A stretch of DNA of 64,000 nucleotides, taken from NCBI RefSeq assembly GCF_003254395.2, contig NC_037650.1:372001-436000 (forward strand), given 5' to 3'. How positions within the stretch are numbered: position 1 is the stretch's first letter; every line of letters begins with the position of its first letter. The stretch is from Apis mellifera (Eukaryota > Arthropoda > Insecta > Hymenoptera > Apidae). This document shows positions 48,934-62,250 of the stretch, piece by piece. Below the pieces are notes generated by a model. The model saw only the letters and a program-made list of their open reading frames with translations, was not told where the DNA came from and searched no databases. Made by a program: the position numbers and the translations under genes.

Positions 48934-49120
48934 AAAATTGACTGCATAAATCACACGTTTCTTCTTAAACAAATAACGGAATAAATCGAATATATCGATC
49001 GATTGTTATCGAAAGAAATTAGTGACGAAGATTTAATTCGATCTAATTCGATCTGGTTCGATTTCAATTTCGTATTTCGATATAACTGTTAATGGGTCGA
49101 TGGGCAGAGAATTTTAAAAA

Positions 49121-49146
49121 GAAAGAAAGAAAGAAAGAAAAAAAAA
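49121..49146. repeat. GAAA tetranucleotide microsatellite
   Basis: Five GAAA units followed by an A-run. A second five-unit GAAA tract occurs at 52931-52950. Confidence 0.85.
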
Positions 49147-49260
49147 CAAAACGGAACATTGTTTCAATTGTAACGCAATATTCTTATCGCGTATCAGAGT
49201 ACAAACTATCGAGTAACTAAATTTTCTACCCGAAATTTCGAATCATTTTTGTATGTATAT

Positions 49261-49620
49261 ATAAATATCTCGTTTCATAGAGATTGCACGATCATCGTAT
49301 TTCATTCGGCATCGACTTTCGTTTCGAAACGTGGGCAGATTATTTTTGCGGGGAGAATAAGAGGGGGAGAGGTGATGGCGTCAGCAAGAATAATAAAATA
49401 GGGGCTGGAATTGGATATTTCAAGCTTTCGCGCGTTAAATACATTTTATATTACGCGGCATCCGCGTTATTTACACTTACAACGAGTGATGTCCCGTCGG
49501 CTTAATCGAAAACAACCGAGCCGACCGCTAACCAGAAATAATAAAACGGGGCAAAAATTCGAGAACCGGCCGCCTATCGAACCGCACGAAAATTAAAAAC
49601 GACGAGCCTTTTTTAAATGA
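49261..49620. promoter_or_regulatory. CpG-rich island
   Basis: GC-richer block with unrecognised frames of 61-73 codons on the plus strand. The motif ACGGGGCAAAAATTCG at about 49544 has a near copy at 63965. Regulatory role inferred only. Confidence 0.25.
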
Positions 49621-51050
49621 GTTTTTTCCCAATCTGTCGATACTGCGCGAATTCGTTTAGTTACGGGAATCAAAAAAAAAAAAAAAAAAAATTGGAAAAA
49701 AATCCATTTCGAGTGTATTCCTTGACAATTCTCAGAAGCGTTCGAATGAAAGAAAAATATTTCCAATGTTAAATAAGTGAAAGGGATTACTTTAATTAAT
49801 TAATTTAATCTCTTTCGAATGTATACATATCGTATGATTTATCCGTGAATAGCAAAATATTTTAAAAGATGTTTTAAAAGAATGAAGATGTTTCGAACAA
49901 AAGTTGTTTGATATAAAAAGACACGTTAAAATGGAACTGCGCAATTTTTATTATACTGAGATTTCGTTATTTTCTAAAAATATATAATTATTACATATAT
50001 ATTATAATACATATATATTAATTATAATATATATGTCGAAATGAGAAATTTTTAATTTAAGAGATTTTTGATGAATCTACTGTTTTTCTATACAGCAAAT
50101 TTTATGTATTAATTGTATGTATTAATTGTATGTAAATGTATAAATTATGTACAATATTAATTTATTATAATATCTTTTCGTATTTATTAATATCTTCTTA
50201 TGCCAATAACATTTATCTGAAACAATTTTTCATATTTTTTTAAATATTTTATACATATAATCAGTTAAGAAATTTAATTGTAAGATCAGAATCAAATATG
50301 TATTATAAAATCAAATTTTAAGAAGTTAAATAATAGGATGAATTGAAAACCTAATCTAATCTAACCTAATCTAACTCATTAACTTTTCTTATTTGTTAGG
50401 TTAGGTTATATAGAAATATAAACGTTCTCTCACAGAACTCAATTTTGATAGGTCAAAAATAATATATATATAGATAAACGTTATTCAGAATGATGATTTC
50501 GCTCACATATTTCAAAATTATTGATTAACTATCACTCATTTCCTCCAATACGCTTTAAAAAAAATAACTATGTTTCATCGTTTCAAATGATCAAATGAAT
50601 AATTAATGGAGTTATATATAATTCTATCACTCGCTCTATCGGCTCTCATCGCGTCACACGACGAATTTTCACGTCGAAAACTATCATAGTGAAAATTTGA
50701 TGTCCAAATTGTTTCGATATCGTTCGAAGAGATTCGCGTTAAATCGTAAAAAGTGTTTCGCACATTGAAACACGTGTTACGATGCTGGCATCGATTCGAA
50801 CGATGGATTTAAGTCGAATGGCTCACGGGATTGAGACTTTACTTCCAACATCGTGAAAGCCATTTAAATTTAAAAATCGCTCGAGTCTGCATCGTGACAT
50901 GTTACTGCAAAAACTGCTCGAGAAGAAAATCTTCGAAGCGTATATATAGTTCAGAATAAAGATCAAATTTTATCCGTAATACAATCAGTTTAGCTTCTAC
51001 TCTTTCGAGAGATATCAATATTATTTGTTAAAAGAAGAATTACAGATGTA
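49621..51050. other. AT-rich stretch with convergent telomere-like motifs
   Basis: A20 run at 49672-49691. CCTAATCTAA-type tracts at about 50350-50375 face GTTAGGTTAGGTT at 50395-50407, forming a 13-bp stem with one wobble. A mildly CpG-rich patch lies at 50640-50920. No gene. Confidence 0.45.
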
Positions 51051-51520
51051 TTCCATCATTTTGTACGTACATTTCCTTTCTCACGATTTGTGAAAGCAAA
51101 ATTGAAATCCATTTTCTGGAACGAAATTTCGAAATTTTTATTTTGTTTGTGAAATCGTATAAAGATTTCTTTTTGGAAAGAGCTTCTTCCTATTCGTTCT
51201 AATTCGTGTCTTCGTGGAATGGTCGGCGAACCGTGGAATCCATACCGTGAAGTCACGCAGCCGGAAGTGCATCAAAATCCCCGCATACTTATCAAAGATT
51301 CGAGCGTTCGCTGGCACGAACGCGCAACCGAGTATGGATTGATTCGAAGAATTTCGCAACGAAACGTGTCCATTCGACGACGCGATATTTCTATCATTTT
51401 ATTCTTGTTTATTCGATTATATAGAAATTCTGTCGATGAGATATCGTGTAAAAGTAACTTTAAGCAACGAACTTTAAGGAACTTCATCGTACGAAACTTC
51501 GTAGAAATTTAAAATCGATT
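51051..51520. promoter_or_regulatory. CpG-rich patch with 97-codon ATG frame
   Basis: The plus frame 51219-51512 starts with a true ATG (MVGEPWNPYREVTQPEVHQN...) and is unrecognised. The minus strand is open as well. It could be an exon or a composition effect. Confidence 0.2.
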
Positions 51521-51682
51521 TATTTATCCTAAGAAGAGATAAGAGATAAGAAATTACAAAAAATGATTGAATAATAATCGAACGGATAGAATTGGAGAAA
51601 TTTTATATTTATTGCGCAGGCTTCGTTAAATTTGCATTTAAAAGAATAGAAAATTTACAAAAATCTATCAGCGAAAACAGAA

Positions 51683-51919
51683 TTAGGTTATGTTAGGTTA
51701 TTGCTTATTAAAAAGTTATTGATCCAAATCGAATGTAAAGTATGAAATTAAATAAATTTTTGTTTAATTAGTTAATATTAAAATTAAATTAATTCCAAGT
51801 TTAATTTCACTTTACAAAAGTAAAATTAAATAAAAATTTATTTGATTGTTAAATATGTAATGGCTTATAATTCGGTTTGAGTTAATTTTCTTAATCTAAC
51901 CTAACCTAACCTAACCTAA
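51683..51919. mobile_element. Fold-back (MITE-like) element with TTAGG termini
   Basis: The left end begins TTAGGTTATGTTAGGTTA and the right end finishes with four CCTAA units. Reverse-complementing the right half aligns it with the left half through CAAA(T/C)CGAAT to AAATAAATTTTT(G/A)TTTAATT (51750-51769 against 51824-51843), leaving a loop of about 54 bp. The arms are imperfect, about 90 bp. No target-site duplication is clear, so a simple inverted duplication seeded by telomere-like repeats remains possible. Confidence 0.5.
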
Positions 51920-52748
51920 ATTGTTTTTAAAAAATATTTTCGTTAATAATTTTTCAACGAAAAATGCCAAAATTTTCACAACAAAATTTAAAGTATATAA
52001 TTTTAACAAGGAATTGAAAAATAATTGATCTGAAAATATCTTTTTGTAAATAAATCTGTAAATAGATATTTCCTTAGTCAATACAGGATATTATTTTATA
52101 TTTGTATATAAATGATCGACGATATATTTCGCATGTTCAAAATTTGTGAAAAAAATTTTTTTTTCTACGAAATTCTCAATTTTTCGTTCATTCAAATTAT
52201 CGTTAATTGTTCTTCGATCGTGTGCAATTTTATATTCCGCAAAACGAACGATCTATGCGTACAATACGAATGTCATAATAACAAACATTCGTTTTGCGCT
52301 CTCACTAATTATCCGTACATGCAGCGAAATACACGGGCAAATATCCTCGTAAAAATTCTACCACGCAATTACGTTTAATTTATTATGGAATTCATTTTGC
52401 ATTCGGTGTGCAATACGCTAATTCCCTGTACCATTTTTTTCGAGTATCTTCTTCCAATGCGGCGATTAAATGTTTGCTATTCGTTCGCTTCGATTACACG
52501 GTGAAAAGCAGGAATGGTACTCGATGAAAAATTATTTAAATTTTAAACTGTACTAGTTGCAATCCAAACTCATTTTAAAAACGTGAAATATTGTAGCAAA
52601 CGATACTTAAGATACGTTTTTTCTCATAAATTTAAAAAATTTTTTCTCAAAGCCTCTTTTTTAGAATAATCCCCTTACTGATTTTTTTTTTATCAAGTTA
52701 TTGAATTTCGAATATGATCGAAAACGAAAATTTAAAATTTTTTTCGAA

Positions 52749-52774
52749 TCTCTCTTTCTCTCTCTCTCTCTCTT
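52749..52774. repeat. CT dinucleotide microsatellite
   Basis: Nearly uninterrupted TC/CT repeat with one TTT interruption. Confidence 0.85.
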
Positions 52775-54560
52775 CCAATTTCCTACGTACAATATACATT
52801 TCTGATCTTCGATTTAAATAAATTCAATTTACTTTTTATTCAATTTTTTTTCTTTTTTTTTTTTTAATATCATTCTGTATTTCAAAACCTTAAGCATACA
52901 ACGGTAGACACAATCTTGTTAATAAAAAAAGAAAGAAAGAAAGAAAGAAAATTCTAGCGAAATTGCAACGCAAACTTAAAAAAGTTTTTCTCACGCGAGA
53001 AATGGGTAACGAGTTAACAAATTTTGCACGTTTCGGTAAACGTACACGGTGAATTGCATATCCCATTAAACGGGAGGAGGTAAAAAATAGAAGCTAAAAG
53101 GAATTAACCCTCTGCCAGCAATCTGGATCTTTTAAGCCATATATATATATCTTGCTATTCTGTCAAACTTTTCGAAAAATTATTTTACTCTTTTTTTATT
53201 CTTTCTCATTATTGAGAACGCAGAATTTTTGTGAATTTTTTTTCTCTCGAAATATCAAAGAAATTTTAACGATCCACGAAAGTTTTCATAATTTCATATT
53301 CGTAATAATTTTAGAATAAAAGAAATTTAGCTATCTTGGAAAATCTGATTTTAATCAAATTTTAATAAATCATAATTATAATTATTTTTAGACAGAACAT
53401 TTGTGAATAATTTTCAAATTTTTATATTGTATATTTTATATACAATTTCGCTTAAAAATTTTTTTACGATAATACAGCACTGAAATCTAAATATTTTATA
53501 ATTTAATATTTTGATGAAACGAAAATAGTATTGATTTTTATGATTTCCCTCGAAGTTATGCTTCACATATTTATAATGTTTTACATAAAATTAGAATTAT
53601 CGTTTTTATAACATTTATTAGTCGAATAAGTGACTGTGTACACGACAATATTAATGAAAAAAAAAAAAAGGAGATTAGCGCACAACTTTTCCTGTAACTT
53701 CTCTTTTCTGGATAATTAGAGGAAGAACTTTAATCAGAAGATATCCAATTTTCCAAGTACGTTTGGACCGTGGAGAAAAGGTCAGTCATACTGTTTTCTT
53801 TTCTCCGCGCAATTTTGTATTCGATTAAATCGTGTTAATCTTGGAGCAAGCACAAGTAATTATTATGTTAAAATGGCGCAGGTGCGTTCACTTTATTTAT
53901 CAAGAAAAATGAAATTATTTATCGAAGAAAATTAAATTAATTTTCAATATTTTTCAGTTTAATATTATCGTTAATAAAATTAAATTAATTAGTGATTAGA
54001 TAGATTCTAATGGATCAAAATAGTAGGATATTTTCAATTTTTAATTTGTTTTGCTGTTTTTAATTTTAATGAAAATAATGATAAAATGTCACGTAGAAAA
54101 AATCTAAATTGATTGAATTTAGTTCCTGAAAAAAATTAGAACAACTATTTAATTATGAATCTTATTAACTAATGTGAATTTCATATAAATAGAAATACAT
54201 AATACGATGCATAATACTTAATATCTGAAATTTACTTAAAACACTTATGCATATACATAATCATCAACTAATTCAAAAAAAAAAAAAAATTCTAGATTTC
54301 TCACCGATTTTCAAATTGTATAGAAGAAAATAAAATAAATTTCACAAAAGATCAATTTGTAATGATTGATCCATAAATATTATGACTTGCATAATAGTTA
54401 CTTAAACAAATATGCAAACATTTGAAAAATGAAAAAAGTTAAACAAAGACTAATAAAATAAATATCTAAATTAACCTTTCACTTTATTTTATTTTATGGA
54501 AAATAATATTATAAACTCTAATATAAAATTTCCTTATTTAAGAAAAGCTTATGAATAATA

Positions 54561-54870
54561 AATTATTCATTTTCCTTGTTTAAACCAAGCCTCGAACGAT
54601 ATCTTTTTATTTCGAAACTTTACAATTTACACGCCGTTAACTCGCCACGATTAATTTATCATTGAGCGTAATTCAAAGGTAAAAGATAGAAACGGATCGC
54701 GAAGGTGGTAGCGATGTTTCGCCACTTTTATCTCGGCCAATTAGCCGACTTTTCGATTACGCCTTCCCCGACTTCCAATTACTTCAGATAATCAGGATTC
54801 TTTTCCACTTACAGAGCGGGATCTCGACGCATATCGTCGAGCAAAAGGAACGAATAACATTCAATATTCT
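54561..54870. promoter_or_regulatory. CpG-rich island
   Basis: Complex GC-richer block with GGCCAATTAGCC near 54734 (AATTA core flanked by GGC/GCC) and no recognisable frame. Regulatory role inferred. Confidence 0.25.
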
Positions 54871-57730
54871 AGACGGATTGCATTAACACAAATTACCATC
54901 TGTTTCAAATGGAGCTATGTGAAAGAGATTTTCCAACTCTTAAATCCAAATTGTTATATAGAATATGAAGATAAATTTTCAATTTTTATAACATTTTTTT
55001 TTTTAAACTTTATTTGAAAAAATGGAAATATGATCGAATTCTATCTATGCAGTGATTAATATAACTTGCTATTAGAAGTTATCTTTTTCAAGTGTGATCT
55101 CCATGTAAGGTGTTCCATATAAAATTTTTCATACTTAATTTTTTGAAATAAAACTGTATAATTTTGAACGCAGATTGATTCGTTTAGGATTTAGGATTCG
55201 TTAGAAATTTTTTCAATAATTTTCAATTTCTCGTAAGATGTTGTTAAAAGAATATATATATATATATATATCTATTGCAATATACTTTGACCCACATCAC
55301 GCCGATTCAGTAACATAAATCGATTCGACAATACGAGCAGCGCGGTGATATCTGTCAAATGCAGAGGTAGACGGAAGTGAGATCATGCACAAGTGTGCGC
55401 ATACTTGAATCTTCAATATCGATTTATTCGGAAATAAAGATTTGCATTACATTTTAAAATATAAAACCGTTATTCTACATTTTCGACCTACTTTTACGTA
55501 TAAATTCATCCTCTTCTCGTTTATATTATAGTTCAGTAACATTCCGTATTTATTTAATTTTAATAATTTTTAAACGAAATCCAATACACTTGTATAATTA
55601 GATATTTTTCTTTTTTATTATTATTATTATCATTATTATTATTAAATATTAAATTAGTAAAATAATTTTTCAAAATAATGATCTTTAAGAGAATCGTTGA
55701 AAAAGAGTTCTTATTTTACCGTATCTTGCAAATGAATTAATAAAATATTTAATAATGAAACGAAATAAATCCATTTTAGTGTATTGATATTTCGAATCGA
55801 TAAAAGAGATGAGAGTGACGTAAAAATGATTGAGATATAATATTTCAGTGTTTTTATATAAATAAAAGAATTAAAATAAACAGTAGATTCCTTGTCTCAA
55901 ATAATTTCCTATTGATACTAATAATATCACAATAACGCGATGCCCTTCTATAATATATGTATATACAATATAATAATAATAAATATTATTTTAAATAAAT
56001 TTAAAAAGATATAAATAAGTAATAAAGATATAAAAAAATGTTTGTTAAATGAATACACATATTTAAAATTATTATACGTATGTTTATTGAACAACTTAAA
56101 AAATTTTTCATAAAAGTTTTGCCAATTTTATTTTCTTTAATCAAATATTTCAATGTAATTATAATAATAATAAAGCTAGTAAAATTGAAAATTAAATTAA
56201 TTTAAAAAGATTTTAAAAAATTTGTTCCAAGTTAATTTTTTGATATATTGATTTTTTTTTTTAATTCAAATTTATTGGCTCCAAGCTTCCTTCATTCCTC
56301 TCTTGCTAACATTATATCTGTTTGAAATTCTTCATAACTTACCTGAAACAGAAAATGAAATAATAATAATAATTTATAATTCGTAGAATATAATAGATAA
56401 TAATTTATTAATAATTTTTATCTATTTTGGTAGTCTATAATATTAATAATCTATATAAATCTATTATAAATCTAGATAGATTCTTATTATTTAAAATCAT
56501 TTATGTGAAATTTTTAATAAAATTTTCCATTTTGGAGATTTCGAATTTCTTAGAAATTAAACTTTAAATTTTTGGATATTTTATAAAACTGGTTTTCTTT
56601 TATTCAGACATTCACAAAAAATGATTCTAAATTGAATCTCGGTTCATAAAAATTTGAAAAACTCTGTTTCATCAGATCAATAAAATTATTCGATTAAATA
56701 ATGAAAAATTCTTCATTGGTAAAAAATATTGAAAAATAGTGAATTTAAAATGTGACAATATTTATAAAGTCATTTTGAAGTTTGAAACAAATTGTAAATA
56801 TAATACATATTTCATAAATTTCATTTAAAGAAAGATATTTCAGACAAAAAGGAGTATCTTGATTCTGATTCTTGATAAATCGAAAATAATTCTTACGTGA
56901 AATGATAATATAAAATTAAAGATTTAAAAATAAGAAAAAGTATACATCATTTTATTATTATTAGAAACTGAATTATTTACATAAAAACTTAATTTAGTTT
57001 TATTTAATTATAATTCTGTTTGATGCAATTTTGATTTACAGAAGGATTTGGATCTTGATTCGTTTTCGATGAATATACAGTCAATTAATATTAGACATTA
57101 GTATTGGCAAGAGATTATTGTTCTATGTGTTTACTTATTCACAATTCAATTTATAATTGTCCTTTTTAATTACTTAAAATTACTGATTATGATTAATAGA
57201 AACCTAAATTGTATTTATTTAATGGATATAATATTTTACATAATAACCAATAAATTAATAAATGGAGAAATTTATATGATTATTTTTATATAAAACAATA
57301 ATATGTTTCAATCTACATATCTAAATATACTGTATATTGAAGAAATGAAAAAGAAAAACATATTTATTTACAGTTCCATAATATAAATAATCCATAAATT
57401 AGTAAATTTTATAATTAAAAAAATTTCACGAAACTTTTTTAATTTTAATAATAATTCAATAATCGTCTACAATCGAAAAAATGAAAAACAAAGAATAAGG
57501 AAAAAAAATTCCTTAATTTTACAAAAATGCTGAAACTTTTAGAATCTATCCATCTCTAATCTCATTCTTCTCTTTTTGTTACAAAAATACTATATTATTG
57601 TAATCGCATATATCACATTAATATCGAAATTTATCAACAAATTTCCACCATTGTCATATTTTCCTTTATCGAGATGGCTGGAATCCCTTATAAAAGAAGA
57701 AAATTCAACGAATTCTTTGGAATGCACGGT
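54871..57730. other. AT-rich stretch with TA and TTA repeats
   Basis: TA repeat at 55252-55271, TTA repeat at 55615-55644. A CpG-richer patch of about 120 bp lies at 55285-55405. No gene supported. Confidence 0.5.
55615..55644. repeat. TTA trinucleotide microsatellite
   Basis: About ten TTA/ATT units with a single C interruption. Confidence 0.8.
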
Positions 57731-57990
57731 ATCACACTCGTTCGGTGTTAAAATTTAGCGAAACCCTCGGTATCAGGCGGACAACTTATGCAAAAACCTC
57801 GCTACATGATGCACGTACAAAGATCACGTGGCGCGCATGCAAAATTCATTCACTTATCTGCATAAATTTCTGTTATCTCGTCAGTGGCGCGAAGGTCGAC
57901 CACGAGTGTTCAACGAGTGGTCTTAACGAGAAGGAACGCCAAAAATTCTTCAATTACCCAAGAAAGAAGTATGCAAATAGTTGTTGAACG
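57731..57990. promoter_or_regulatory. CpG-rich island, possible exon
   Basis: The plus strand is open from 57745 (GTG) to a TGA at 57985-57987 with no in-frame ATG. TTATCTCGTCAG before 57885 is acceptor-like and precedes about 33 open codons ending in RKKYANSC. It also holds a 6-bp GACCAC/GTGGTC hairpin near 57898-57922. Not recognised; exon and regulatory element are both possible. Confidence 0.2.
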
Positions 57991-58830
57991 AATCTTGTTC
58001 AAAATGTTGAATGAACAACAATGAAGAAAAAAAAGGATGGAAGAAGATTGAAAATAGGGAGGAGAAAAAAAGGAAATGAAAATATCACGTTAATCAGACT
58101 TTGTACTGCAATCGAGAATTTATTATTTGCACGAGTTTTTAATAAAACAGTTGGAAGCAATCAAAGATAAATTCTACATGCAATCGTGTCAAGAAAATCG
58201 TTGTTTATCCAAGAAAGATTATTATTTTAGTTAATTTTGCCTCTTTTGTCGTTAATTCGTGTTTCTAAATGCAATATCAATTTTATATACATTTTTACTC
58301 CTGCGTGGAATAATTATCGAGTAATCAAGAAAAGTTTGTCAATTTTTTTTTTCATGAGAAAAGGAAAACATGCTTAAGTAGAGGAAAGCAATTTATTCAT
58401 TAAAATAATTGTCCTCATTTTTTAACGGGAGACAAAATATTGAAATAATGAATCTGTAACAACAATTATTACTTTGGAGAGTGAAATAAAATCCTCTTCA
58501 ACGATATTCTACGTAGTCTCTCTTTCTTTCTTTTTTTTTTTTTTTAGAATATCGATGCTACAAATGATCATTAACAAGTTTCTCTATATGATGGTTCACT
58601 TCTGCTATTTTTCAATATAGAATCTTCTTTTTTTTAAAAAAAAAATAAGACTAATATATATCCAAATATTTAATAAGATTTTTTTTATATAAAACGATTT
58701 CGATTATAAAATTAAAAATCTTCTTTCTGAACTATTAGATTGTACAAATTTTTTTTATTAAAGAAATTATAAAAGAATATGCATCTTGCAAGTAATTTTC
58801 CATTTCATATTTCTCTTTTAATGATTTTTC

Positions 58831-58915
<85 letters not shown>

Positions 58916-59430
58916 TGGCAATTCTGTACCACTTTTATTAACTTTCTATTAATTTCTTCGATATTTCTGATTTCATTCAAAACACTAAATAAATATTTGT
59001 CATTACATATATCATGTGTATTGATTTTAAATTAATTTTTAATTCCACTGCTATGGCAAAGAAAAAAAAAAAGAATTCTATAAAAACATGAAAAAATTTA
59101 TAATAAAATATAATATTTTCGTGTCCAATCTTATTATTCGAATTTCAAAAAAATAAAATTTTCTTAATTTTGCAATGTAATATTCAGAATTTCATTTCAT
59201 CCGTTTATGAAAAAATTTTTAAAAATTCTCATTTATAAATCGATTATTTAAAAAAAAGGAACAGTCTTTTTTCTATACTATGATATTTCTGATTTTAATA
59301 TCGTGTTGGTTCGAAAAATTAATAGCAGTGTTCCATTTCTTATCGTTCGAACTCGCATCGCTATGAATTTTAACTAACCTGTATGAACGAAAGCGCACTG
59401 GGCGAATATTATACCTTTTTTTTTTATTTT
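57991..59430. other. AT-rich stretch with long AT microsatellite
   Basis: Nothing coding is supported; see the microsatellite at 58834-58912. T-run near 58530. Confidence 0.5.
58834..58912. repeat. Long (TA)n dinucleotide microsatellite
   Basis: About 79 bp of uninterrupted TA repeat, the longest simple repeat in the window. The Ile-Tyr repeat peptide encoded across it is an artefact. Confidence 0.95.
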
Positions 59431-59780
59431 TCATTTTCATCCTTTTTTGGTTAAACCTTGTACGCGGTGCCGAGTCATAGACAGGAATATTCAAATTTCC
59501 CCGAATTCCATTCCTTTCTATCGAGCTGCTGCGACATTTGTCAATACGATATCACTTTTCGATCAACCCGAGTTCGACCTTTTGTTTGCCGTGAAAGTCA
59601 AAGAGAATTAAAATCACTCAGGGTTTATGATGGCAGTTGGAAAGTTGCGTGGGAAATTTCCATTTGGGAGCCATTTTGGAGAAGAATTCGCGAAAACAGT
59701 TTCAATTCGAGCTCAACTGGGATTAATATGGGATTCTACGAAGATTTACGTATAAGTAGCGAATAGCTGCGAAATAATAT
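59431..59780. promoter_or_regulatory. CpG-rich island with open plus frame
   Basis: The plus strand is open for 102 codons (59458-59766) from a TTG codon, with a Trp-rich stretch (GSWKVAWEISIWEPFWRRI). No ATG occurs near the start, so coding would require an upstream exon. Not recognised. Confidence 0.2.
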
Positions 59781-61870
59781 TTAAATAATGATTATTTAAT
59801 TCTTTTTTTAAATTCTAAAAAATGAAAAATGAAAAGCTTTATTGATCCTTTTTTTTTTTTGACAAATTAACATTCACTGTCCTTCTTTTTAAATCTAATT
59901 CCATTTGAGATACATTTAAAATTCTACAATTAGAATCTCTTTTAATTTATTATTTCGTTTTCTTGAATTTTCGTTCAATTACAAATTACTCTCAAATATT
60001 TTTCCTTACCTTTGCATACCTTTTTATGATATACTGGTTTTCTTGAAAATATAAAAAATTTAATTAATAATGATTAAGAATTTAAAACACTATTATATAA
60101 TATTATTTTATAAATAGGAATATTGGAATTTTTATGAAAAACAAATTCATCATAGAACAAAGAATAAAAGAATGCCAATCGCAAGTACATTATACAAGTA
60201 TATAAACAAATGATTCGATATGATCAAATATACAGAATTGTAATTTTTAGCCGAAGATGGCCGAAAAGAACCGAATGCTATCGAATTAAATCGGGTTCAC
60301 GCATGCGAAATAGAGTTTATAACACTACACAATAGATCATATAGTATTCATAACAAATCCAACGTAGTTTTATCATTAATTATAAACTATTTATATTAAT
60401 TTACATTTACAATATATTCATATTGATTTAATTATATTGTAACAATAGAAATATATTGTAACAATGGTTTTTTTTGAAAATATTTTATTATAATTTGCAA
60501 TATTTCTAAAATAACTATTGCTATTCTAATCTTCGTATCTTAGTATCAATTATAAACACATTTCATTGATATTTTTGAATTTTTACGAAAAGAGTTTTTA
60601 CGCCCCAAAAAACTTCGAAGTTTCGGAAAAAAAATTCCATGATATCTCTAAAAATAAAATATTAGTTAATATTTCCAACACGAGCAGAAATACTTTTGAA
60701 TACTTTACAAGTGAAAGACACAGGAAAACGATATTTGACGTAGATTTATCGCAAAATGCAATATTAACTACCCTGTAAATCTTTTCGACTCGAGTCGAAA
60801 ATAGAGGAAATTCGCTTTGTCTATTCTCGTTCGTACTTTTTCACCTATTTTACTGCGAATTGGATATAATAGTATTATTCAAATCAAATTTGAAAAAGAT
60901 TAACGAGAAAGACAATTGAAATTGAAACGATTATTATTTGCTAAAATTTTTTTTGCATACGTATTATTTTTGAAATAATACAATTTTAGAAATAAATCCT
61001 TAACGAACATAAAAAGATATCTAAATAAATTTATTTTTGATAGTTGGAAAGAATGTGAAATATATACATATATACAATGGGGATGATATATACATAGACG
61101 TCCCAACAGTGTGAATACCTGTGGGATCCATTTATTTTAATAGTAATAAATTTTAACTTAAAAAGATATTTGTAAAATTATTATGATGCAAAATCAATAA
61201 GTGCATGGATAAAAATAATTTATTTATAATATTATTTATAATAATATTATAATAAGCATTATTCCACATTTTAATCACTGATATTTTATTAACTTGTGCT
61301 GTTGTAATATAAATTCACATATAGAAGAAATCTTTCTACAAGAATAATTTATTAAATTTCAAAAGAAATGTTGAATTCAGAATTTGAAAGTAAATGACAG
61401 AACATAATCAATTCTTAGAGAAATTTGAAAGTTTCGCATTGAAAAAGAGGAAATCAGGGATTTTATATAACTCCACAAATTAATTAACAATTGTTAGTTA
61501 AATTTTAAAAATATATTTTACGTATTACGGTTAAAAAAAAATTTGTAGAAAAATAGATAAGAAGAAAGAACAAATTACATTTTATCATTCTTTTGCAATC
61601 TTCCTTTTTCTCATTTCACCAATGCTTGCTAAAAATGAAATAAATATTTATATAATCAAAAATGATCGAAACATCCTGTCTACGAACTGCCAACAAAACG
61701 AGCCAACATTCTTCGCATTCCGTTCGACCAGCTCAATTAACTCCCCTACAAATCCAACTCCTGTTTCTGTTCAATTTCCACTATTCAACCCTTTTTTCTC
61801 TAAATAGATCCAATATCGATGAATAGATTTTTTTTTTCGATAAATGATCGAATAACAATATGGAAGAAAA
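59781..61870. other. AT-rich stretch
   Basis: A 70-codon plus frame at 60566-60778 lacks an ATG start. Nothing else supported. Confidence 0.5.
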
Positions 61871-62250
61871 AACAAGGATTCGAACCCTTTTGGACTTTTA
61901 ACTTTTCTCGTCGAATCCCCTGGGAATTAATTAGAGGGAGATCCTTGTAAACAGCAAAGTGTAATATTTCTTTCTTTTCATCGTTGTTCCTCGGGTCAAA
62001 GTGAGGCGAATATTATCTTTTCCTCTCCGATGTCGGATACGACATGAAAATTCATGGGGGGATTATTTTCGTGGCGGCGCGATTTAACCGACCATTTCCG
62101 AGCATATTTTCCGCGAGAAAAACAATGGTTGGGAAAATCTGGCGACTTTTCGTCTCTGGTGTATTTGGAACGAGATTATCAACAGCGTCTTGGTTTTCAC
62201 AGTGGCAAAAATGTAAATATGTGAACGTATCGTATTCCATTCAATGAATT
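61871..62250. promoter_or_regulatory. CpG-rich island
   Basis: An unrecognised 67-codon ATG frame at 62044-62247 has an overlapping minus-strand frame. A B-box-like GGGTTCGAATCC (minus strand, about 61875-61886) was examined as a tRNA and rejected. Confidence 0.2.

Larger units (their letters stand above)
47441..49260. other. AT-rich stretch with microsatellites
   Basis: A T-run followed by CAG at about 47918-47932 is acceptor-like, and 17 codons are open after it (47933 to a TAG), but no exon can be supported. AATCTAAAAT repeats lie near 48352-48412, with GA and GAAA microsatellites listed separately. Confidence 0.45.
51521..54560. other. Mostly AT-rich stretch
   Basis: It contains the fold-back element 51683-51919, an unrecognised 88-codon ATG frame (52112-52378), a CT microsatellite (52749-52774), a GAAA tract (52931-52950) and many T-runs. 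No gene supported. Confidence 0.45.

Noticed and set aside
58735..58980. Open frame with an Ile-Tyr repeat
   Set aside because: It is produced by reading through the (TA)n microsatellite.
61868..61940. B-box-like GGGTTCGAATCC with downstream T-run on the minus strand, suggestive of a tRNA
   Set aside because: No acceptor stem, no D-arm or A-box, and the T-stem pairs poorly. At most a chance match or an unrecognisable tRNA-derived remnant.
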